Shown: in pieces, positions 7,633 through 15,569 of the stretch
Position numbering within the stretch: the first letter of the stretch is position 1
Layout: the number at the start of each line of letters is the position of its first letter
Assembly (NCBI GenBank): GCA_036501845.1
Contig: DASXZO010000070.1
Coordinates: 1-39,181 of the forward strand
Direction of reading: 5' to 3'
DNA length: 39,181 bases
From: JBBREP01 sp036501845
GTDB taxonomy: Bacteria; Actinomycetota; Acidimicrobiia; IMCC26256; PALSA-610
Translations under genes and position numbers: made by a program
The notes under the pieces: model-generated
What the model was told of the DNA's origin: nothing
What the model saw: the letters and a program-made list of their open reading frames with translations, nothing else
The model's database searches: none

Positions 7633-7913
7633 GCCAGCACCACACCGAGCCCACTGCTCCGAACCGCACGGGCGAGGCGATCTCGATGCCCGAACGCCTC
7701 ATCGTGGCGCCGGCCGTCGGTCGCTTCCGCCTCACCGCGCTCGCCTACCGCGGCGCGTACGTCGACGAGGGCCAGGAGATCGGCGTGGTGGAAGGGCCGA
7801 GCACCGAAGCGTCGGTGTGCAGTCCCTTCTCGGGCCGCCTCATGGGCGTGCTCGTGCTCGAGGGCGAGCGGCTCCGCACCGGCCAGCCCGTCGCGTGGTT
7901 GCGGGCTTCGTAA
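7629..7913 (+). CDS. Biotinyl/lipoyl-domain-like protein lacking the acceptor lysine
   Basis: A 94-residue protein whose second half aligns without gaps to the swinging-arm domain of biotin carboxyl carrier protein: VDEGQEIGVVEGPSTEASVCSPFSGRL parallels the family pattern 'v..Gd.l.ivEAMKM...i.a..sG.v'. In carriers the lysine of AMKM is biotinylated; here the same columns read GPSTE, putting Ser58 in place of the lysine. Flanking features (VEGERLRTGQPVAWL-like end, SG turn) are kept, so the fold is probably intact. It is overlapped 4 bp by fabD, followed directly by fabH, and in one operon with a carboxyltransferase. A biotin-independent structural or regulatory role is possible but unproven. 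Confidence 0.75.
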   Translation: MSQHHTEPTAPNRTGEAISMPERLIVAPAVGRFRLTALAYRGAYVDEGQEIGVVEGPSTEASVCSPFSGRLMGVLVLEGERLRTGQPVAWLRAS

Positions 7914-8918
7914 GTGGTGAGCGGTGTTGCGATCACCGGATGGGCCGCGGTCGCGCCGAACGCGCGCCTGACCAACGCCGATCTCGAGGCGCGCGTCGAC
8001 ACCACTGAAGAGTGGATCGTCGAACGAACCGGCATTCGCGAACGACGCGTCGCCGCCCCTGACGAGAGCACCGCGTCACTCGCCACCGAAGCGTCGGCCG
8101 AGGCGATCAAGCGCGCCGGACTCACGCCCCACGACATCGACTTGATGATCATCGCGACCGTCACGCCGGAAACGCTGATCCCGCACACTGGCGCGTACGT
8201 CGGCGAACGATTGGGGCTGCGCTGCGGCAGCTTCGATCTCAACGCCGCGTGCTCGGGCTTCGTATACGCGAGCGTGGTGGCGTCGTCGCTGTTGCGCAGC
8301 GGGCTGCATCACGTGCTCGTCGTGGGCGCGGAGACGCTGTCGCGGATCATCGACCCTGACGATCGCGGCACCTGCATCCTCTTCGGTGACGGCGCCGGTG
8401 CGGCCGTGTGGAGCAGTTCCGACGACGGCACCGACGCGCTGCTCGGCTGGGATCTCGGCTGCGACGGATCGGCGGCCGAGTTGCTGATCATCCCCGCGGG
8501 CGGCTCGGCGCGCCCTGCGTCGTCGCAGACGGTCGCGGCCGGCGATCACTACTTGAAGATGCAGGGCCAAGAAGTGTTCAAGCGGGCCGTGCGCGCCGTG
8601 GTGGACAGTGCCCACGTCACGCTCGAGCGCAGCGGAATGCGCGCCGACGACGTGCGCTGGTTCGTGCCGCACCAGGCGAATGGCCGCATCATCGTGAGCG
8701 CGGCGCACCGCCTCGGCTTCGGTGAGGACCGCGTGATCTCCAACCTCGATCGCTTCGGCAACACGTCGTCGGCCTCGATCCCGCTCGCGCTGTTCGAGGC
8801 GGTTGACGACGGCCGCGTGCACGATGGCGACCTCATTCTTCTCTCGGGCTTCGGCGCGGGGATGACGTGGGCGAGCGCGCTCATTCGCTGGGACACCTCG
8901 AGGCACGTCGGCCCATGA
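7914..8918 (+). CDS. fabH: 3-oxoacyl-ACP synthase III (KASIII)
   Basis: Starts fatty-acid chains by condensing an acyl-CoA primer with malonyl-ACP. The 334-residue chain has the complete triad: Cys113 in NAACSGF, His253 in PHQANGRI and Asn283 in GNTSSAS, plus the usual DTTEEWIVERTGIRERR near residues 29-45 and the C-terminal GFGAGMTWAS. The stop of the preceding gene is followed at once by two GTG codons (7914, 7917), either of which could start it. Its stop overlaps fabG as ATGA. Confidence 0.95.
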   Translation: MVSGVAITGWAAVAPNARLTNADLEARVDTTEEWIVERTGIRERRVAAPDESTASLATEASAEAIKRAGLTPHDIDLMIIATVTPETLIPHTGAYVGERLGLRCGSFDLNAACSGFVYASVVASSLLRSGLHHVLVVGAETLSRIIDPDDRGTCILFGDGAGAAVWSSSDDGTDALLGWDLGCDGSAAELLIIPAGGSARPASSQTVAAGDHYLKMQGQEVFKRAVRAVVDSAHVTLERSGMRADDVRWFVPHQANGRIIVSAAHRLGFGEDRVISNLDRFGNTSSASIPLALFEAVDDGRVHDGDLILLSGFGAGMTWASALIRWDTSRHVGP

Positions 8919-8940
8919 GCGAAACGAACAAGAGGCAAGA
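8908..8940 (+). repeat. Dispersed leader element, copy D (fused into fabG)
   Basis: About 33 nt matching the 3' two thirds of the element found before rmlB, icd and the response regulator: CGGCCCATGAGCG followed by ACGAACAAGAGGCAAGA. The mini-ORF reads ATG AGC GAA ACG AAC AAG AGG, but the element's usual TAA stop is CAA, so translation runs on into fabG. The left part diverges because it also encodes the last residues of fabH. Confidence 0.6.
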
Positions 8941-9679
8941 CACACGCGTGGCGCTGGTGACTGGCGGGTCGAAGGGGATCGGCGCGGCAACGTGCCGTGC
9001 GCTGGCGGCCGGCGGTGCTGCCGTCGCGGTGGGCTATACGAGCGACGAAGGCGGCGCCAAGGCGACCGTCGACATGATCACGAACGATGGCGGCAGTGCG
9101 ATGGCCGTGGCGATCGACGCGGCCGACGTGGCCACCGTCGACGCCGCGTGCAAGACCGTGGAGGGCGAACTCGGCGCGATCACCATCGCGGTGAACAACG
9201 GAGCGATCACGCGCGACGGGCTCGTGATGCGCATGGCCGACGACCAGTGGGACGCGGTGTTGCGTACGAACCTCACGGGCGCGTTCCATGTGATCCGCCG
9301 GTGTACGCCCGCGATGATGAAGGCTCGATTCGGTCGCATCGTGAACGTGTCGTCGGCGAGCGCAGTGATCGGTGCGCCGGGCCAGGCCAATTACGCGGCG
9401 GCGAAGGCCGGCTTGCTCGGGCTCACGCGGAGTGTGGCGCGCGAGCTCGCCTCACGCGGTATCACCGCAAACGTCGTGGCGCCCGGCCCGATCGCCACCG
9501 CGATGACCGACGCGATGCCCGCGGAGTGGCACGCGACGCTCGAGGCCCAGGTACCGCTCGGCCGTTTCGGTGCGCCCGAGGAGGTGGCCGCGGCGGTGGC
9601 GTTCTTGTGTTCCGACGCGGCTGGGTACATCACCGGCGCCGTGGTCCCCGTCGACGGCGGACTGGCGATGGGTCACTAG
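8915..9679 (+). CDS. fabG: 3-oxoacyl-ACP reductase
   Basis: NADPH-dependent short-chain dehydrogenase/reductase reducing 3-oxoacyl-ACP to 3-hydroxyacyl-ACP. 254 residues from ATG 8915, which overlaps the fabH stop (ATGA). The Rossmann motif TGGSKGIG is at 16-23, the catalytic set is Ser147, Tyr160 and Lys164 (QANYAAAKAG), and the C-terminus VVPVDGGLAMGH is typical of FabG. The normal NNAG motif reads NNGA here (94-97), an unusual swap. The N-terminus MSETNKRQD is derived from a dispersed repeat in which a stop codon has become Gln. Confidence 0.94.
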   Translation: MSETNKRQDTRVALVTGGSKGIGAATCRALAAGGAAVAVGYTSDEGGAKATVDMITNDGGSAMAVAIDAADVATVDAACKTVEGELGAITIAVNNGAITRDGLVMRMADDQWDAVLRTNLTGAFHVIRRCTPAMMKARFGRIVNVSSASAVIGAPGQANYAAAKAGLLGLTRSVARELASRGITANVVAPGPIATAMTDAMPAEWHATLEAQVPLGRFGAPEEVAAAVAFLCSDAAGYITGAVVPVDGGLAMGH

Positions 9680-9714
9680 AGCGAGCAACGAACCCCGGAG
9701 CCGACGCGCCGGTT

Positions 9715-9720
9715 TACAGT
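9715..9720 (+). promoter_or_regulatory. Candidate internal promoter -10 (TACAGT) before acpP
   Basis: The 88-nt fabG-acpP gap is the longest inside the operon and contains TACAGT, a good TANNNT -10, 47 nt before the acpP start. An extra promoter would explain high carrier-protein output. No clear -35 is seen. Confidence 0.4.
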
Positions 9721-9767
9721 CAGGCACATCCCGGCCGTGCAGGCCGAGAAATCCAATGGAGGAGAAC

Positions 9768-10010
9768 ATGGAACGCACGATTGCTCTCGATGCGGTGCGC
9801 GATGTCGCGGTCGAGGTGCTCTCGGTCGAGCCGGGTCAGGTCACCGAACAGGCGCGCTTCAAGGAAGACCTCGAAGCCGACAGTCTCGACCTCGTCGAGC
9901 TGGTGATGGGGCTCGAGGAGAAGTTCGACATCCAGGTGCCCGAAGACGAGCTCGACGGGGTGACCACCGTGGGCCACGCAGTGGACCTGGTGCTCGCCAA
10001 GGTTGGGTGA
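9768..10010 (+). CDS. acpP: Acyl carrier protein
   Basis: An 80-residue acidic carrier that holds growing acyl chains on a 4'-phosphopantetheine arm. The attachment motif EADSLDLVEL places the modified serine at residue 39, followed by the usual helix-III region EKFDIQVPEDEL. ATG 9768 is chosen because GGAGGAG lies 3-9 nt upstream; an in-frame ATG at 9756 precedes that ribosome site and is less likely. Confidence 0.96.
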   Translation: MERTIALDAVRDVAVEVLSVEPGQVTEQARFKEDLEADSLDLVELVMGLEEKFDIQVPEDELDGVTTVGHAVDLVLAKVG

Positions 10011-10023
10011 CGGAAGGACCACC

Positions 10024-11286
10024 ATGGCCCCCTCTGCAGACGCCACCACCGATCGGCGCGGCCGGATCCGTGTCGCGGTCACCGGCATGGGCATCAAGGC
10101 GCCCGCCGGCCTCACCATCGACGACTACTGGACGCGGCTCGCGAGCGGCGTGTCGTGTGGCGCGCCGATTCGGCGCTGGGACGCGAGCGCAATGCCGGTG
10201 GGGATCGGCTGCGAGGTTCCCGAGTTCGACATCAGCACCTACGTCGCGCCGAAGGAGGCCCGCCGCCTCGACCGCGTCGCGCAGCTCGGCTTCGCGGCCG
10301 CCGCCGACGCGCTCGCCGACGCCGGTGAGCTCGGCGCCGACCCCGCGCGCTGTGCCGTGGTGGCCGGTGTGGGGATCGGCGGCTTGCAGACGCTGGAAGA
10401 CCAGGACCAGACGCTCGTGGCGAAGGGACCGCTGCGCGTCTCTCCGTTCACCGTGCCGATGATGATGGCGAACGCCACGCCCGCGCTCGTATCGCTGCAA
10501 TTCGGCTGGAACGGCCCGAACCTCGCGATCGCCACGGCGTGCGCGGCCAGCACGAACGCAATCGGTGAAGCCGCGGCGCTGATCCGCCACGGCGATGCCG
10601 ATGTGGTGATGGGCATGGGCGCCGAGGCGTGCATGACTCCACTCGCAATCGCCGCGTTCTCACGCATGACCGCGCTGTCGACGCGTGTCGACGACCCCGA
10701 GCACGCCTCGCGTCCATTCGATGTGGACCGCGACGGTTTCGTGATGGGTGAAGGTGCCGGCGCGCTGCTCCTCGAACGTTGGGACCGAGCCGTCGCGCGG
10801 GGTGCGCACATCTATGCGGAGCTCGTGGGCTACGGGCGCAACGCCGATGCTTTCCACATCACCGCGCCGTCGCCGGGCGGCGAGGGTGCGGCGGCGTGCA
10901 TGCAGCTCGCACTCGACGACGCCGGCTTGGAACCTGGCGCGATCGGCCACATCAACGCGCACGGCACGTCGACACCGCTCAACGACGCCGCCGAGGCCAT
11001 CGCCATCACCAAGGTGTTCGGCGGGCACTCCCCCGTCATCACATCAACGAAGGGCGTCACCGGGCACATGATCGGCGCCGCGGGCGCGGCCGAGGCCGTC
11101 GCCGCGATTCTCGCCATCACGCGCGGCGAGGTGCCGCCGACGGCGAACCTCGACCAGATCGATCCCGCGATCGCACTCGACGTCGTCCACGGCGAACCGC
11201 GCCCGCTCGATCCTGCGCCGGCGCTCTCGAACTCGTTCGGCTTCGGCGGCCACAACGCCTCGCTCGTCTTCGTGCCCACTGCATGA
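10024..11286 (+). CDS. fabF: 3-oxoacyl-ACP synthase II (KASII)
   Basis: Condensing enzyme that elongates acyl-ACP with malonyl-ACP. 420 residues from ATG 10024, preceded by GGAAGGA; a GTG at 10003 overlapping acpP is in frame but lacks that site. The triad is Cys173 (TACAAS), His313 (NAHGTSTPLND) and His348 (GVTGHMIGAAG), and the C-terminus has the NSFGFGGHNAS loop. Ordinary family length. Its stop overlaps the next gene's ATG as ATGA. Confidence 0.95.
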   Translation: MAPSADATTDRRGRIRVAVTGMGIKAPAGLTIDDYWTRLASGVSCGAPIRRWDASAMPVGIGCEVPEFDISTYVAPKEARRLDRVAQLGFAAAADALADAGELGADPARCAVVAGVGIGGLQTLEDQDQTLVAKGPLRVSPFTVPMMMANATPALVSLQFGWNGPNLAIATACAASTNAIGEAAALIRHGDADVVMGMGAEACMTPLAIAAFSRMTALSTRVDDPEHASRPFDVDRDGFVMGEGAGALLLERWDRAVARGAHIYAELVGYGRNADAFHITAPSPGGEGAAACMQLALDDAGLEPGAIGHINAHGTSTPLNDAAEAIAITKVFGGHSPVITSTKGVTGHMIGAAGAAEAVAAILAITRGEVPPTANLDQIDPAIALDVVHGEPRPLDPAPALSNSFGFGGHNASLVFVPTA

Positions 11287-12608
11287 CCCGAACCCCGCTC
11301 GCCCGTCACGCCGACGACGCGGTGCAGGCCGAGTTGCGGCTCGTCGACGGGCGCGAGGTCAGTTGGTTCCACATCGCCGGCGGGAAGCGTCACGGCGCCA
11401 TCGGTCCTGCGGGTGCGCAGACTGCGGTGCAGGCAGTGCGCATGGCCATCGCGCGCGGTGTGCCGGTGGTCGGCGTGCTCGACACCGGCGGTGCCGACAT
11501 TCACGAGGGCGTCACTGCGTTGCACGCGTGGGGCACGCTCGCCCGCGCGTTCGCCGACGCGTCGGGTGTGGTGCCCACGATCATCGCCGTCACTGGTGCG
11601 TGCGTGTCGGGGCCGGCGCTGTTGCTCGGTTTGGTCGACGCCGTGGTGATGACCGAGCCGAGCTTCGCCTACGTGACCGGACCCGATGCCGTTGCGCAGG
11701 TCACCGGCGTGGCCACCACCAGGCACGAGCTCGGCGGCGCCTCGGTGCACGGCACCGTATCGGGCGTCGCGACGCTCGTGGTGGCCGACGAGACCGACGT
11801 CGACGGGGCGATCGCCGAGCTGCTCGCGTGCCTGCCGTCGGACAACCTGGCCGATGCCCCGCGCGAGGTTGCGGGCGACGACCCGCAACGCGACTGCATC
11901 ACCGCGGCGCAGTGCGTGCCCGCCATTCCGAACGCGCCCTACGACGTGCGCGACGTGATCGACGACGTACTCGACCGCGATTCGTTCCTCGAGCTGCGCC
12001 CGCATCACGCACCGAACGTCGTGATCGGCTTCGGGCGCCTCGACGGCTACGTGGTCGGCGTGGTGGCGAACCAGCCGAGCTCACGAGCGGGCACCATCGA
12101 CATCGACGCGTCGCGCAAGGCCGCGCGTTTCGTGTCGTGGTGCGACTCGTTCAACGTGCCGCTGCTCACGTTCGTGGACACACCCGGCTTCGAACCGGGT
12201 CGCGACCTCGAGTGGCGCGGCATGATCCGCCACGGCGCCCAGCTCGTGCACGCCTACTGCGCGGCGACGGTGCCTCGTGTGTGCGTGATCCTGCGGAAGG
12301 CCTACGGCGGGGCCTACATCGTGATGGACTCGCGGCGCATCGGCGACGACCTCTGCATCGCCTGGCCTGGGGCCGAGATCGCGGTGATGGGCACTGCCGG
12401 CGCGTTGCAGATCCTCGGCAGCAAGGGGCTGTCGGCCGAGGAGTACGAGGACGCCTTCCTCAACCCGTGGCGCGCCGCCGAGCGGGGCGTGGTCGATGCG
12501 GTGATCGACCCGCGCGACACCCGACGCGTCCTCGTCGACGCCTTCGCGGCGTTGCGTACCAAGCGCGTCGCCTCCGTGTCGCGCAAGCATTCGAACGGCC
12601 CCCTGTAA
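11283..12608 (+). CDS. Acyl-CoA carboxylase carboxyltransferase subunit (AccD/PccB-like), N-terminally short
   Basis: A crotonase-fold carboxyltransferase of 441 residues. In the family it moves a carboxyl group from biotin on a carrier protein to acetyl- or propionyl-CoA; here, malonyl-CoA supply is the obvious role. Recognisable blocks are GVLDTGGADIHEGV, VTGPDAVAQVTG, IGFGRLDGYVVGVVANQPS, IDIDASRKAARFV, VDTPGFEPGRDLEWRGMIRHGAQL, RKAYGGAYIVM and GGVVDAVI-like NPWRAAERGVVDAVIDP. It lacks about 95 N-terminal residues present in typical PccB/AccD5 (near 540 residues). The first oxyanion-loop region, usually GAAAGGH, reads GACVSGP. No biotin carboxylase is encoded here. Confidence 0.85.
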   Translation: MTRTPLARHADDAVQAELRLVDGREVSWFHIAGGKRHGAIGPAGAQTAVQAVRMAIARGVPVVGVLDTGGADIHEGVTALHAWGTLARAFADASGVVPTIIAVTGACVSGPALLLGLVDAVVMTEPSFAYVTGPDAVAQVTGVATTRHELGGASVHGTVSGVATLVVADETDVDGAIAELLACLPSDNLADAPREVAGDDPQRDCITAAQCVPAIPNAPYDVRDVIDDVLDRDSFLELRPHHAPNVVIGFGRLDGYVVGVVANQPSSRAGTIDIDASRKAARFVSWCDSFNVPLLTFVDTPGFEPGRDLEWRGMIRHGAQLVHAYCAATVPRVCVILRKAYGGAYIVMDSRRIGDDLCIAWPGAEIAVMGTAGALQILGSKGLSAEEYEDAFLNPWRAAERGVVDAVIDPRDTRRVLVDAFAALRTKRVASVSRKHSNGPL

Positions 12609-12636
12609 CCCGGCACGAACCACGAGGACCGAACTG

Positions 12637-13398
12637 ATGTTGCTCGACGGCAAACGCTTTCTCGTCACCGGTGTGCTCAACGACGCGTCGATCGGCTTCG
12701 CAGTGGCGCGCCGAGCGCAGCAGGAAGGCGCCGAGGTGGTGCTCACCTCGTTCGGGCGGGCGATGAGCCTCACCCAGCGCGCCGCGCGCCGGCTCCCCGA
12801 TCCTGACGTGCCCGTGATCGAGCTCGACATCACCAACGACGACGACCTCGCGGCGTTGGCCGCCAATGTCGGCGGTTCACTCGACGGTGCGGTGCACGCA
12901 ATCGCATTCGCGCCCGAGTCGTGTCTCGGCGGCGGCTTCCTCACCGCGCCGTGGGACGACGTCGCCGTCGCGTTGCGCGTGGGCGCGTACTCGCTGCAAT
13001 CGCTCGCCGTCGCGTGCCGTCCGCTGTTCGGTGAGCACGCGTCGGTCGTGGGACTCGACTTCGACAACAGTCGCGTCGCCTGGCCCGTGTACGACTGGAT
13101 GGGTGTGGCCAAAGCCGCGCTCGAATCGACCGCCCGCTACCTCGCGCGCGACCTCGGATCGTCGGGCGTGCGGGTCAACCTCGTGGCCGCGGGCCCACTG
13201 CGCACGATCGCAGCAAAGTCGATTCCCGGATTCGACGAGTTCGAAGATGCGTGGATGGCACGTGCCCCGCTCGGTTGGAACGTGAAGGACGCAGAACCCG
13301 TCGCCGCAGCAGTGTGCGCGCTGCTCTCCGACCTGTTCCCCGCCACGACCGGAGAGGTCGTGCACGTCGACGGCGGCTACCACGCAGTGGGCGCCTGA
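12637..13398 (+). CDS. fabI: Enoyl-ACP reductase, InhA-like FabI
   Basis: NADH-dependent reductase for the last step of each elongation cycle. The 253-residue chain opens LLDGKRFLVTGVLNDASIGFAVA, close to InhA, and has the catalytic Tyr152 and Lys159 in VYDWMGVAKAALES, the conserved DFDNSR stretch and VRVNLVAAGPLRT. Compared with InhA, the segment between AGPLRT and RAPLGWN (the substrate lid) is about 10 residues shorter, and the residue equivalent to InhA Ser94 is Ala88. Last gene of the operon, 28 nt after the carboxyltransferase; convergent with the peroxiredoxin gene. Confidence 0.92.
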   Translation: MLLDGKRFLVTGVLNDASIGFAVARRAQQEGAEVVLTSFGRAMSLTQRAARRLPDPDVPVIELDITNDDDLAALAANVGGSLDGAVHAIAFAPESCLGGGFLTAPWDDVAVALRVGAYSLQSLAVACRPLFGEHASVVGLDFDNSRVAWPVYDWMGVAKAALESTARYLARDLGSSGVRVNLVAAGPLRTIAAKSIPGFDEFEDAWMARAPLGWNVKDAEPVAAAVCALLSDLFPATTGEVVHVDGGYHAVGA

Positions 13399-13409
13399 CG
13401 TTCGCGGGT

Positions 13410-13874
13410 TTACGACTTGAGCACCTCGGTGACCTTGGGGACGGTGTCCTTCGGCGACACCTTGTAGAACGCGCCGGCGATCTTGCCCTTCTCGTCGATC
13501 ACGAAAGCGCTGCGGATGATGCCCATGTACTTGCGGCCGTAGTTCACCTTCTCGCCCCATACGGCGTAGGCCTCCGACATCGCGTGCTCTTCGTCGGCGA
13601 GGAGCGGGAAGCCGAGCCCGTACTTTTCGTCGAACTTGAGTTGGCGCGCCTCTGAGTCGGGCGACACGCCGACCACATCGGCCTTCAACTTCTTCAACTG
13701 CGGGAAGGCGTCGCGCACCGCGCACGACTGTGTGGTGCATCCCGGCGTGTCGGCCTTCGGATAGAAGTACACGACGAGCTTGCGCCCCTTGAACTGTGAC
13801 AGCTTCACGGCGTTGCCGTGCTGGTCCTTCAAGGAAAACGTGGGCGCCTTGTCGCCAACTGCAAGTTGAGTCAC
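13410..13874 (-). CDS. bcp: Thioredoxin-dependent peroxiredoxin, Bcp/PrxQ type
   Basis: Reduces hydroperoxides through a thiol cycle in the cytoplasm. 154 residues from GTG 13874 (MTQLAVGDKAPTFSLKD). The motif ADTPGCTTQSC holds the peroxidatic Cys46 and the resolving Cys51 five residues on, as in E. coli Bcp; the conserved Thr and Arg (KADTPG, AVRD) are present. No ribosome site precedes the GTG, but TACATT ends 6 nt before it, suggesting a leaderless message. Confidence 0.92.
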   Translation of the reverse strand: MTQLAVGDKAPTFSLKDQHGNAVKLSQFKGRKLVVYFYPKADTPGCTTQSCAVRDAFPQLKKLKADVVGVSPDSEARQLKFDEKYGLGFPLLADEEHAMSEAYAVWGEKVNYGRKYMGIIRSAFVIDEKGKIAGAFYKVSPKDTVPKVTEVLKS

Positions 13875-13931
13875 GCTGCAAATGTAGGGGCTCGCGCGAC
13901 TCGAGTGCAGCACCTCGTACTATGCGCGCCG
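13875..13931. promoter_or_regulatory. Divergent leaderless promoters for bcp and the MFS gene
   Basis: The 57-nt gap has a minus-strand TACATT (AATGTA at 13881-13886) 6 nt from the bcp GTG, and a plus-strand TACTAT (13918-13923) 8 nt from the MFS ATG. Neither start has a ribosome site. Both arrangements fit leaderless transcription. Confidence 0.55.
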
Positions 13932-15524
13932 ATGCCGCGCCCGGTGCTCGTCGAGCACGCTCTCGAGCTGCCGGTCACGCCGGATGAGGTGGGGCGCGAG
14001 CTGCTCGATCTCGGCGCCACCGACCACGGCGACGGCACGTACACGCTGCCGATCGAGCACGATCCCGCGGCCGACGGCGGCCTCACGGCGAAGGTCGTGG
14101 CGAACGACGACGGCACCACCCGCGTCGATCTCGTCGCGACGAACGGCATCCGCCTGCCGTTCTTCCACTCGATCGTGACGTCGGTAGTGGCCGTGCAGTA
14201 CGAGCTGGCCGTCGGGCGACTCGCCGGCCAGCTCGAACACCGGCTCGCCGGCGCACCCGAGCCTCGGGTGAAGCCGGTGCGGCGCAATCCCCTGTTGCCG
14301 CCGGTGCCGTACACCCGCACCCAAGCCGTGGGTCTGGCGACCGCTGGGTTTGCCGTGGCAATCGCCACCTTCGGCCAGGCGATCGTGGCCCAATACTCGA
14401 AGCCGATCCAGGAGACGTTCTTCGGGCTGCACCACACCGACCTCAAGCTCGCAGTGGTGCTCACGGTGATCCGCCTCGGCGCGTTCGGCGCCCTGTTCGG
14501 GGGCGTGCTCACCGACCGCATCGGGCGGCGCCGGCTCATCCTGCTCTCGCTCTTCGGCTTGGCGATCGCCAACCTCCTCACGGCGGTGAGCTTCGACGCC
14601 GTCTCGTTCACCGTGCTGCAGACGCTGTCACGAGGTTGCGCGCTCACCGCGGTGTTCGCAGGCAGCGTGATCGCGCTCGAGGAGGCACCCGAGCGGGCGC
14701 GCGGCTTCGCCACTTCGATGCTCGCGCTCGCCGGCGGCTTCGGCTTCACGTTCGCGGTGATCCTGCTGCCGCTACTCGGCAAGGGCGAGAAATGGCGTTT
14801 CGTGTTCGTGCTCAGCGGCCTCGCGGGCATTCTCACGTGGCGCGTCGGCAAGTTCTTGAAGGAGTCACCGCGCTTCGAAACGGTGGAGTCGATGTCGATC
14901 AGGCGCGGTCGCATCGGTGAAGTGCTCGGGAAGCAATATCGAAGTCGCTTCATACTCCTCGCGCTCGTCGGGTTCCTCACGAATATCCTCAGCGCGCCGT
15001 CGTCGACCTACACGAACAACTACCTGTCGACGAACCACCACTACTCGAACCTCGCCATCCTCGAGTGGCGCACCGCGACCACGTCATGGACAGGATTGAT
15101 CGGTCTGGCGCTCGCCGGCGCGCTCGTCGAACGCTACGGCCGAAGACCCACAGCGCTGGTCACGATCCTCATCGGCGGCATCGTGCGGCTCGTGTTCTAT
15201 CTGACCGGTGGACCGTTCCTGTGGTTGGCGTCGGGCCTCGGCGACATGATGTTCGCGTGCGGGTTCCTTGCGATCGCCACACTCAACGTCGAGCTCTTCC
15301 CCACCGAGTCGCGGGGTACGTCGATCGGGTTGGTGAACGTCATAGGTGTATTCGGCTCGATGTTGGGCACGCTCGCGGCCGGCTACATCAGCAACAACGG
15401 CGCGTGGGGCAAGGCGCTCGCGATCTGCACGATCCCCACGATCATCGCGGCGGTGTGCGTGGTGCCGTTCCTGCCCGAGACGAAAGGCCGCGTACTCGAC
15501 GAGATCTCGCCGTCCGGACCGTGA
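13932..15524 (+). CDS. MFS transporter with an extra N-terminal cytosolic domain
   Basis: A 530-residue major-facilitator permease. The core, from about residue 130, has MFS motif A (GGVLTDRIGRRRLI), its second-half counterpart (ALVERYGRRPTAL) and a sugar-porter-like PETKGR near the end; transport probably uses the proton gradient, substrate unknown. Before the first helix are about 125 residues of soluble sequence (VEHALELPVTPDEVGREL ... GIRLPFFHSIVTSVVAVQYEL) not usual in MFS proteins, with an alpha/beta look and a possible SRPBCC-like end. No domain is firmly assigned to it. ATG 13932 follows a TACTAT box at 8 nt. Confidence 0.85.
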   Translation: MPRPVLVEHALELPVTPDEVGRELLDLGATDHGDGTYTLPIEHDPAADGGLTAKVVANDDGTTRVDLVATNGIRLPFFHSIVTSVVAVQYELAVGRLAGQLEHRLAGAPEPRVKPVRRNPLLPPVPYTRTQAVGLATAGFAVAIATFGQAIVAQYSKPIQETFFGLHHTDLKLAVVLTVIRLGAFGALFGGVLTDRIGRRRLILLSLFGLAIANLLTAVSFDAVSFTVLQTLSRGCALTAVFAGSVIALEEAPERARGFATSMLALAGGFGFTFAVILLPLLGKGEKWRFVFVLSGLAGILTWRVGKFLKESPRFETVESMSIRRGRIGEVLGKQYRSRFILLALVGFLTNILSAPSSTYTNNYLSTNHHYSNLAILEWRTATTSWTGLIGLALAGALVERYGRRPTALVTILIGGIVRLVFYLTGGPFLWLASGLGDMMFACGFLAIATLNVELFPTESRGTSIGLVNVIGVFGSMLGTLAAGYISNNGAWGKALAICTIPTIIAAVCVVPFLPETKGRVLDEISPSGP

Positions 15525-15569
15525 TCGCGCCATGATGCGCCTACGCCGACGGCACACGAGGGAGACCGC

